Both the position numbers and the translations under genes were made by a program. A model generated the notes under the pieces. It saw only the letters and a list, made by a program, of their open reading frames with translations. It did no database searches and was not told where the DNA came from. A DNA stretch of 20,979 nt from Pelagilacustribacter hypolimneticus (GTDB taxonomy: Bacteria > Pseudomonadota > Alphaproteobacteria > Pelagibacterales > Pelagibacteraceae), in NCBI GenBank assembly GCA_965235125.1, contig CBDDXH010000014.1, forward strand, positions 1 through 20,979, in the 5' to 3' direction. Shown one piece after another: positions 15,398 to 20,979 of the stretch. Each line of letters opens with the position of its first letter. Position 1 is the first letter of the stretch.

Positions 15398-15480
15398 TCT
15401 TTTTCATATAAATTAGCATGTAATTTGTGCAATTAAAAATATTGATTACTTTATAAATGGAATAATTATATATTAAAAGC
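15398..15480. promoter_or_regulatory. Divergent promoter region between the two dehydratases
   Basis: The 83 bases serve both the leftward block and the rightward uxaA-EamA pair. Leftward, TTGCAC (15426-15431) and TATATG (15404-15409) are 16 bases apart. Rightward, TATATT (15469-15474) sits seven bases before the uxaA ATG but has no well-spaced -35. The small inverted repeats AATTA-GCATG-TAATT (15411-15425) and AATT-TGTGC-AATT (15422-15434) overlap in the middle, between the two promoter-like boxes, and could be operator sites. All of these matches are weak. Confidence 0.4.
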
Positions 15481-16983
15481 ATGAATAATCTAATCATACT
15501 AAATAAAAACGATAACGTTGCCGTTACAACTTTTGTAATTTCTCCACAAACTAAAATAGAGAACCATGGCATAGTTAGTATTGATCCCATTCCCTTTGGA
15601 CATAAAATTTGCCTCAAAACTATAAATAAAGGTGAGCCCGTTATTAAGTACGATCAAATTATTGGTTTTGCTTCAAAATCTATCAAACCAGGAGAACACG
15701 TACATTCACATAATTTAGAGTTTAAAGAATTTAGCAGAGGATTTAAGGTAACAGAAAAAAAAATTGCCGCTGAAAAAAGTAATTTATTTTTTGACGGTAT
15801 TCTTCGTGACAACGGTGATGTCGCAACGAGAAATTATATTGGTATTATTAGCACGGTTAATTGTTCAGCAACCGTTAGTAAAATTATTGCTGAAAAAATA
15901 AAATACAGCAATATTCTTAAAGATTATCCAAACATTGATGGCGTTGTTCCGATTACTCATTCTACAGGATGCGGTATGAACACTGTAAGCGAAGGAATGC
16001 AAATCTTTCAAAGAACCATTGATGGATTTAAAAATCATGCTAATTTTTCACATGTTTTTGTTATTGGCTTAGGATGTGAGTGTGCTCAGATAAGTTTGTT
16101 TGTTGACTCCATGAAAAAACATAATCGTATTCATTTTTTAACTATTCAAGATGAAGGCGGCACAAAGAAAACAGTCGATAAAGTTTTTGGTCAAATTAAA
16201 GAATTATTAAAAGAAGCAAACGCTATTAAAAGAACACCACAAGCCGCTCATCATCTAACGTTAGCTTTACAATGTGGTGGTTCAGATGGTTATTCAGGAA
16301 TTTCTGCTAACCCTGCTTTGGGAGTTGCAGCTGATCTTGTTGTAAAAAATGGCGGCAGTTCTATTTTATCTGAAACACCAGAAATTTATGGTGCAGAGCA
16401 TTTATTAATTAATAGAGCAATAAGCAAAGAAGTGGCAGATAAATTAATAGCTAAAATTGAATGGTGGAAGCAGTATACAAAAATTAATAACAGCTCAATG
16501 GATAACAATCCTGCACCAGGAAATAAAAAAGGTGGACTTACAACTATATTAGAAAAATCTTTAGGTGCCGTTGCCAAGGGAGGAAACTCTATTTTAACAG
16601 ATGTTTTAAGTTATGCTGAACCTTTAAAAAATAAAGGTTTTAATTTTATGGATTCTCCAGGTTACGATCCTGTATCGGCAACTGGCCAAGTTGCATCTGG
16701 TGCTAATATTATTTGTTTTACCACGGGTCGGGGTTCCTGCTTTGGCTGCAAACCTGTTCCAAGTTTAAAACTTGCAACAAATACAACAATGTTTAACAAG
16801 ATGAGCGAAGACATGGACATTAATTGTGGAACAGTTATTGATGGAGAAGAAACCTTAGAACAAGTAGGTCAAAAAGTTTTTGAATTAGTTTTAAAGACAG
16901 CTTCAGGTCATAAGTCTAAGAGTGAGTTAAACGGTTATGGTGATGAAGAGTTTAATCCATGGCAAATCGGCGCTGTCATGTAA
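15481..16983 (+). CDS. uxaA: UxaA/GarD-family dehydratase, altronate dehydratase type
   Basis: A 500-residue iron-dependent sugar-acid dehydratase. An N-terminal SAF domain (about 5-82, ending GEHVHSHN) precedes the catalytic part opening with NGDVATRNYIGI (111-122). Metal and active-site landmarks are HSTGCG (160-165), GLGCEC (196-201), CGGSDGYSGI (265-274) and TTGRGSCFGCKP (414-425). E. coli UxaA is about 495 residues with the same order. UxaA turns D-altronate into 2-keto-3-deoxy-D-gluconate; GarD acts on galactarate. The ATG matches the start of the family, but no Shine-Dalgarno is visible (ATTAAAAGC precedes it). Neither uxuA/uxaB oxidoreductases nor a KDG kinase is nearby, so it may act on another aldonate from the same block. 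Confidence 0.88.
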   Translation: MNNLIILNKNDNVAVTTFVISPQTKIENHGIVSIDPIPFGHKICLKTINKGEPVIKYDQIIGFASKSIKPGEHVHSHNLEFKEFSRGFKVTEKKIAAEKSNLFFDGILRDNGDVATRNYIGIISTVNCSATVSKIIAEKIKYSNILKDYPNIDGVVPITHSTGCGMNTVSEGMQIFQRTIDGFKNHANFSHVFVIGLGCECAQISLFVDSMKKHNRIHFLTIQDEGGTKKTVDKVFGQIKELLKEANAIKRTPQAAHHLTLALQCGGSDGYSGISANPALGVAADLVVKNGGSSILSETPEIYGAEHLLINRAISKEVADKLIAKIEWWKQYTKINNSSMDNNPAPGNKKGGLTTILEKSLGAVAKGGNSILTDVLSYAEPLKNKGFNFMDSPGYDPVSATGQVASGANIICFTTGRGSCFGCKPVPSLKLATNTTMFNKMSEDMDINCGTVIDGEETLEQVGQKVFELVLKTASGHKSKSELNGYGDEEFNPWQIGAVM

Positions 16984-16988
16984 GTTAA

Positions 16989-17858
16989 ATGCCGGAAATA
17001 AAAAAATCTAATTTTATTGTTATTTTATTAGCATCCACTGCATACTTTATGTTTGTTTTGATGGATACTTTAGCTAAACACTTGACCGAAATTATCAAAG
17101 TCGATCAACTCATATGGGCAAGATATTTCTTTCATTTTCTCTCGATGCTTATTTATTTTTTAATTTTTAGACCAAAAATGGATTTAAAAAGAAATTTCAA
17201 ACTTCAAATTATTAGGTCTTCTTTGCTTGTTTTGGGTACTACGCTTATGTTTATTTCATTAAAGTTTTTTAATCTTGTAGACATTTATATTCTTTTTTTT
17301 TCAGCACCATTAATCCTAGCTTTATTGTCTGCTATTTTTTTAAAAGATAATTTAAGTGCTATTGGTTGGATTTTGATGGTCTTAAGTTTTGTTTCAATTG
17401 CCTTTGCGCTTGGACCTAGCATGAAAATTTTTACGCCCCAGTTAATCATTCCTCTCTTGATTCCAGTTTTTTGGGCTTTTTATCAATATTTAACTAAAAT
17501 AATTTCAGCTAACAGAGAACCCTTTGTTGCAGTTTTTTATAGTGGCATAGTTGGATCTGCAATCTTTTCACTTTATACTTATATAAACTGGGTACCTTTA
17601 AACTCTAATCTAATTTGGTTTCAATTGATTTTACTTGGCACATTTGGCTTCATAGCTCATTTAGTTTTAGTTTACGCAATTCAACTTTCTAATTTGTCGT
17701 TTGTAGCCAATTTTCAATATTCACAATTAATTTGGTCTTCACTTGTAAGCTTTATTATTTTTGGTATTCCAATTGAACTAAGTCGTTTATTTGGTATTGC
17801 GGCTATTATTATTTTTGGTGTTTTATTTATTAAATTTGAACTTAGTAAAAAAAAATAA
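16989..17858 (+). CDS. EamA/DMT-family membrane transporter
   Basis: A 289-residue inner-membrane protein with about ten hydrophobic segments in two five-helix EamA repeats, the second opening with PLLIPVFWAFYQYLTKI. Substrate is unknown: DMT permeases of this kind export or import amino acids, sugars, nucleotide sugars or organic acids. It starts 5 bases after uxaA and is very probably co-transcribed with it, suggesting a solute linked to the sugar-acid route. The 3' end (Lys-rich, run of A) converges with the enoyl-CoA hydratase gene. Confidence 0.85.
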   Translation: MPEIKKSNFIVILLASTAYFMFVLMDTLAKHLTEIIKVDQLIWARYFFHFLSMLIYFLIFRPKMDLKRNFKLQIIRSSLLVLGTTLMFISLKFFNLVDIYILFFSAPLILALLSAIFLKDNLSAIGWILMVLSFVSIAFALGPSMKIFTPQLIIPLLIPVFWAFYQYLTKIISANREPFVAVFYSGIVGSAIFSLYTYINWVPLNSNLIWFQLILLGTFGFIAHLVLVYAIQLSNLSFVANFQYSQLIWSSLVSFIIFGIPIELSRLFGIAAIIIFGVLFIKFELSKKK

Positions 17859-17875
17859 TCATTTTTTCTACTTTA
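17846..17875. terminator. Possible bidirectional A/T terminator between convergent genes
   Basis: An A-run at the end of the EamA gene (AGTAAAAAAAAA) can pair, with a wobble and a bulge, with TTTTTTCTACT about 6 bases on. Both strands end in T-rich sequence. It is all A/T apart from the ends, so its strength is doubtful. Confidence 0.25.
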
Positions 17876-18622
17876 TTTTTTATTTAAAAAAGCCTTGATA
17901 CCCATTTTTGCATTTTTATGGTCTAGTAAATTATAAAAAGATTTTCGCTCTGCCGCTAAGCCTTGTTCGAGTAATTCATGGTGAGAGATTAATTTCTTAA
18001 TTTCGATTAAACTTGATTTAGGTTTTTCTGCTATTTTATGAGCTATCTTTCTAACTTCTTCTGAAAAATTATTTTTCTCTAGTAAAATACTGACAAGTCC
18101 TAATTCATAAGCTCGTTGGGCAGAAATCATTTCACCTGACAGACAAAGATAATTAGCATTATGTTTACCAAGATAATGCTTTAGTCTTTGTGTGCCACCG
18201 ATACCCGGCATTAAACCTAAATTAACTTCCGGTTGGCCAAATTTAGCTTCTTTTGATGCGATGATAATATCGCATATTAAAGCAAGTTCCATTCCGCCTC
18301 CTAAAGCATAGCCCTCAACAGCTGCAATAATAGGAATTTTAATTTCTTTTATTTTATCAAAAAAATTAAAAAGACCTTTGGTTTCAGCCGAATTAGAGTC
18401 TAATTGACTGAGTTCTTTAATATCGGCTCCCGGTGAAAAAAATTTCTGATTGCCTTGAATTAAAATAACACTAACAGATGAATCTAATTCAAGTTCTTTA
18501 AAACCTTCATATATTTCTTTTGAAGTTTCAAGATCTAAAGTGTTATTTGCGTTTTGACGATTAAGTGTGAGCTTACCTAAATGGTTTTCTATTTGAGTGA
18601 TTATATTTTTATATTTTTTCAG
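17873..18622 (-). CDS. Enoyl-CoA hydratase/isomerase with no canonical start codon
   Basis: The frame is open from a stop at 18629-18631 to the TAA at 17873-17875. The full family N-terminus is present (LTLNRQNANNTLD, then SPGADIKEL for the oxyanion hole), but the first ATG (18292) lies in the middle of the domain. No ATG, GTG or TTG occurs earlier; CTG at 18620-18622, giving KKYKNIITQIENHLG, is the best candidate and yields 249 residues. With that numbering, the hydratase glutamates are Glu112 (GGGMELAL) and Glu132 (FGQPEVNLG), and GIGGTQRL follows. So the fold is complete and hydratase chemistry is expected on an unspecified enoyl-CoA. No ribosome-binding site precedes the CTG. Either a non-ATG start is used, or the start was lost and the gene is decaying, or the base is a sequence error. 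Confidence 0.8.
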   Translation of the reverse strand: MKKYKNIITQIENHLGKLTLNRQNANNTLDLETSKEIYEGFKELELDSSVSVILIQGNQKFFSPGADIKELSQLDSNSAETKGLFNFFDKIKEIKIPIIAAVEGYALGGGMELALICDIIIASKEAKFGQPEVNLGLMPGIGGTQRLKHYLGKHNANYLCLSGEMISAQRAYELGLVSILLEKNNFSEEVRKIAHKIAEKPKSSLIEIKKLISHHELLEQGLAAERKSFYNLLDHKNAKMGIKAFLNKK

Positions 18623-18674
18623 AGTTATTTATGAATGATTTTTAATATTAAAATAATAACATAAAAATAAGATA

Positions 18675-18703
18675 TTGACTTAAAGAGAATTTAAGCCTTA
18701 TTT
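18675..18703 (+). promoter_or_regulatory. Candidate promoter with palindromic operator before the HTH gene
   Basis: TTGACT (18675-18680) and TTATTT (18698-18703) are 17 bases apart. The inverted repeat CTTAAA-GAGAA-TTTAAG (18679-18695) fills the spacer, a position typical of repressor sites. The downstream gene encodes a DNA-binding-like protein, so autoregulation is an attractive guess. The -10 match is poor. Confidence 0.35.
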
Positions 18704-18739
18704 ACCCATTTTGAACACTTAAGGGAGAAATAAAATTTA

Positions 18740-19708
18740 ATGCAAATACCTTCGGCAGTAAATTCTGAAATAATTTCTAAAAAACTTTTGGAACATTGGG
18801 GCGGTTATATAAATCTATGGAAACCTTTTCAGTCTTTTTTTCTATCAGGTTTGTATAAAAAATATCATTGCTTAGATAGTGGACAATTGGTTTTATTTTT
18901 TGCAAAAAAAACGCACCAATCCATTTTAAGAAAAAAAGATTACAATCTTAATTTCGATCTTAGCTTTGAAAAATTTTGGGAGAACCACAGCGAAGCTGAA
19001 AATACTCCTTCCACAATATTAGCTATTGCTAAAGAATCCAACATACCCAAAGAAACTGCAAGACGAAAACTTTCAGAACTGATGAAACAAAAAGTGTTAG
19101 CTCGAAAACATAATCATATTTCTTGGCAGCCTAGCGAAGAGTATAAAAAAAGTTATAACATATTGATTGCTCAAGAGATTCAAAAATTAGCAGAGTTAAC
19201 AAAATTTGTGACCGATAAAATGAATCTTAACTTTTCAACCGACGAAATTATAACTGAATTTAAAAAAAATTTTTGTTTTTATTGGTTTCATTATTTAAAT
19301 TTGCAACTTGAATGGATGAAAATATGGAAATCAAAAATAAAAGATCTTGAGATTGTTCACATCATTATAGAAATTGTATCTGTATTAACCTCTAAGAATA
19401 AAGAAAATTTCTCTATCGAGGATTTTTATAACAATTCTAATACGATTTTCCGTTTTGAAAATATGAATATAAGCGCCACAACCATAGCTGATATTACGGG
19501 TATTCCAAGATCAACCTGTATGAGAAAGCTTAATCAAATCGCTAAACAAAAAATGATTAAAAAAGATCAAAACACAAATAAATATATTATTAGCCCTGAA
19601 ATTTTAGAAAAAAATTTTTCAAAAGATTTTATTAATAAAAGTATTGAAATTTATTCCAAATTTTATTTTATTTATATTCAAGCGTTAAGTTTTAAAATTT
19701 CAAAATAA
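18740..19708 (+). CDS. Unrecognised protein with two similar helix-turn-helix segments
   Basis: A 322-residue protein with no family I can name. Two winged-helix-like segments resemble each other: residues 96-120 (core NIPKETARRKLSELMKQKVL) and 248-274 (core GIPRSTCMRKLNQIAKQKMI). Each is followed by a short basic beta-wing-like stretch (123-132 and 276-286). Between them is an aromatic, mostly helical region (about 140-220, e.g. FCFYWFHYLNLQLEWMKIWK) that could bind a ligand or dimerise. The protein is basic, with no signal peptide. It is likely a cytosolic DNA-binding regulator. AAGGGAG is present but 12 bases from the ATG, rather far. It lies divergent to the enoyl-CoA hydratase and convergent with the aminotransferase; its targets are unknown. 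Confidence 0.8.
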   Translation: MQIPSAVNSEIISKKLLEHWGGYINLWKPFQSFFLSGLYKKYHCLDSGQLVLFFAKKTHQSILRKKDYNLNFDLSFEKFWENHSEAENTPSTILAIAKESNIPKETARRKLSELMKQKVLARKHNHISWQPSEEYKKSYNILIAQEIQKLAELTKFVTDKMNLNFSTDEIITEFKKNFCFYWFHYLNLQLEWMKIWKSKIKDLEIVHIIIEIVSVLTSKNKENFSIEDFYNNSNTIFRFENMNISATTIADITGIPRSTCMRKLNQIAKQKMIKKDQNTNKYIISPEILEKNFSKDFINKSIEIYSKFYFIYIQALSFKISK

Positions 19709-19710
19709 TT

Positions 19711-19729
19711 AAATCACAAAATATGATTT
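19711..19729. terminator. Small hairpin between the convergent HTH and aminotransferase genes
   Basis: Arms AAATCA (19711-19716) and TGATTT (19724-19729) surround a 7-base loop within the 20-base gap. Flanking A/T on both sides allows function in either direction. The stem is short. Confidence 0.35.
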
Positions 19730-20979
19730 TAATGCTTCATATATTGAATGATACCTTTTCTTAATTTATCAAAGATCTCATCAATATGCTTCTTTTCGCA
19801 GATAAAAGGGGGAGCTAAGATTAAAGCATCGGCTGTAGCTTTAAAATTGACCCCATTAGCATAGCAAGCTTTATAAACCTGAAAACCAGCTTTGCCAGGT
19901 TTCTCTTTTTTACGAATATCAATTCCACCCATCATGCCGTAGCCTCTTATACTCTCAATACAATCAAGGTCTTTTAAAGAGTGTAAAGAGTCTTGAAAAT
20001 AAGGAGACATCTCTTTCACTCGATTAAAAATATCTTCTTTTTCAAAAATATCTTGCACCGCTAAAGCTGCAGCTACTGCAATTGGAATTCCGGAATAAGT
20101 ATAACCATGGAATAATTCGATTGCGCCATCTGGTGTTGAATTAACAATGGTATCGTAAATACTTTCTCTAGCCGCAACAACACCCATAGGAACAATACCG
20201 TTTGTTGTAGCTTTGGCCATAGTCATAATATCTGGAGTAACCCCAAATTCTTGAGCAGCAAATGCAGAGCCTGTTCGCCCCCAACCTGTAATCACTTCAT
20301 CATAAATTAAAAGAATGCCATGTTTGTCGCAAATTTTTCTAAGACGATCTAAATATCCTTTAGGTGGAATTAAAGTTCCAGTAGATCCTGCGATAGGTTC
20401 TACAAGACATGCTGCAATTTCTCCTTGATATTTATTTGCAATCGTCTCTAAATCATCTGCTAATTCTGCACCAGTTTCAGGTTGACCTTTAACAAATTTA
20501 TGTTCAGGTAAAAAAGTATGACGCATGTGTTGTACGCCTGGCATTAAAATATTGGCACACATTTCTTTATAATTATTAAAACCACCAACTGATAAGCCAC
20601 CAATATTCATACCGTGATAACCTCGGTCTCGTCCTACAAATCTAAATCTTTTTTTGTCCCCCTTAGCAGCATGAAAAGCCATGGCAATTTTAATAGCTGA
20701 CTCAACTGCTGTTGATCCACAAATCGTATAGAAAATTTTATTTAAATCTTCAGGCGTATGTTTAGCAATTCGTGTTGCAAGTTCAAATGATCCACCAAAG
20801 CCTTGATTAAAAGGTAAAGTATAATCTAATTGCCGAAGTTGTTTGCTCACCGCTTGAATAATTTCTTCTCTTCCGTGACCCAAGGGATTACAAAACAAAC
20901 CTGAGCTAGCATCAATTAACGTATTACCTTCATGAGTTGTTAAGTAAACTCCTTTAGCACCAGTAATTAATCTTGGATT
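19729..20979 (-). CDS. Class III (omega-amino acid:pyruvate type) aminotransferase, 5' end outside the window
   Basis: The frame runs from the right window edge to the TAA at 19729-19731, giving 416 visible residues; the TTG at 20896-20898 is an internal Leu codon, since 27 more family-like residues lie upstream (ending IDASSG). PLP-binding features are the cofactor-phosphate region CGSTAVES, Asp in IYDEVITGWGRTG, and the Schiff-base Lys in MTMAKATTNG (codon 20212-20214). The family transfers amino groups from omega-amino acids (beta-alanine, taurine, 4-aminobutyrate, polyamines) to pyruvate or 2-oxoglutarate. The exact donor is not readable. Only some 30-40 N-terminal residues are missing. 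It points toward, and ends near, the HTH gene. Confidence 0.9.
   Translation of the reverse strand, partial: NPRLITGAKGVYLTTHEGNTLIDASSGLFCNPLGHGREEIIQAVSKQLRQLDYTLPFNQGFGGSFELATRIAKHTPEDLNKIFYTICGSTAVESAIKIAMAFHAAKGDKKRFRFVGRDRGYHGMNIGGLSVGGFNNYKEMCANILMPGVQHMRHTFLPEHKFVKGQPETGAELADDLETIANKYQGEIAACLVEPIAGSTGTLIPPKGYLDRLRKICDKHGILLIYDEVITGWGRTGSAFAAQEFGVTPDIMTMAKATTNGIVPMGVVAARESIYDTIVNSTPDGAIELFHGYTYSGIPIAVAAALAVQDIFEKEDIFNRVKEMSPYFQDSLHSLKDLDCIESIRGYGMMGGIDIRKKEKPGKAGFQVYKACYANGVNFKATADALILAPPFICEKKHIDEIFDKLRKGIIQYMKH

Noticed and set aside
15390..15617. Leftward 75-residue frame overlapping the uxaA start and the divergent promoter
   Set aside because: Antisense to the conserved SAF domain of uxaA and has no recognisable features; a shadow frame.
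17873..18622. Frameshift or truncation of the enoyl-CoA hydratase
   Set aside because: I translated the upstream bases codon by codon: the frame stays open with family motifs to 18622, so there is no frameshift, only a missing canonical start.
1..20979. Mobile elements, CRISPR arrays, tRNA/rRNA genes or an anti-phage system
   Set aside because: No transposase, integrase, regularly spaced repeats, tRNA-like sequence or defence-type gene was seen on either strand.

Overview
This AT-rich window has short intergenic gaps, mostly TAA stops, start/stop-overlapping genes, and both TRAP and ABC solute importers. That combination suggests a streamlined marine alphaproteobacterium of the SAR11/Pelagibacterales type. 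This is an inference from composition and gene content; no rRNA or marker gene is present to confirm it. There are no tRNAs, CRISPR arrays, IS elements or phage genes, and no stretch over 300 bases lacks a gene.

Layout. Positions 1-241 hold the 3' end of a rightward gene with a basic, low-complexity tail, possibly a DEAD-box helicase or pseudouridine synthase. Positions 270-15397 are fifteen consecutive leftward genes forming one carbohydrate-catabolic block. In transcription order they are: IlvD/Edd-type aldonate dehydratase, D-2-hydroxyacid dehydrogenase, TRAP importer (DctP, DctQ, DctM), GarR-like reductase, SDR of the 2-keto-3-deoxy-L-fuconate dehydrogenase type, FAH-family hydrolase, IolG-like dehydrogenase, sugar ABC importer (ATPase, permease, binding protein), a second SDR, a COG3618 lactonase, and an aldo/keto reductase. 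Facing away from the dehydratase across 83 bases are a UxaA-type dehydratase and an EamA-family exporter or permease (15481-17858, rightward). The right end holds a leftward enoyl-CoA hydratase with no ordinary start codon, a rightward unrecognised protein with two similar helix-turn-helix segments, and a leftward class III aminotransferase cut by the window edge.

How the genes fit together. The ABC importer would bring in a neutral sugar or polyol. The aldo/keto reductase, or one of two alternative dehydrogenases, oxidises it to a lactone, and the COG3618 enzyme opens the lactone. A dehydratase makes the 2-keto-3-deoxy acid, the SDR oxidises that at C4, and the FAH hydrolase splits the diketo acid into pyruvate plus a 2-hydroxyacid (lactate from a 6-deoxyhexose, glycolate from a pentose). 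No sugar kinase is present, so the route is non-phosphorylative. The TRAP importer probably supplies sugar acids or other carboxylates to the same route. The glyoxylate-type and tartronate-semialdehyde-type reductases would handle C2/C3 products.

Control signals. Both binding-protein genes are followed by a GC-rich hairpin and preceded by a nearly identical 13-base palindrome (CAACT-TAW-AGTTG). This suggests raised expression of the binding proteins relative to the rest of the block. No LacI, GntR or other classical sugar regulator lies in the window.
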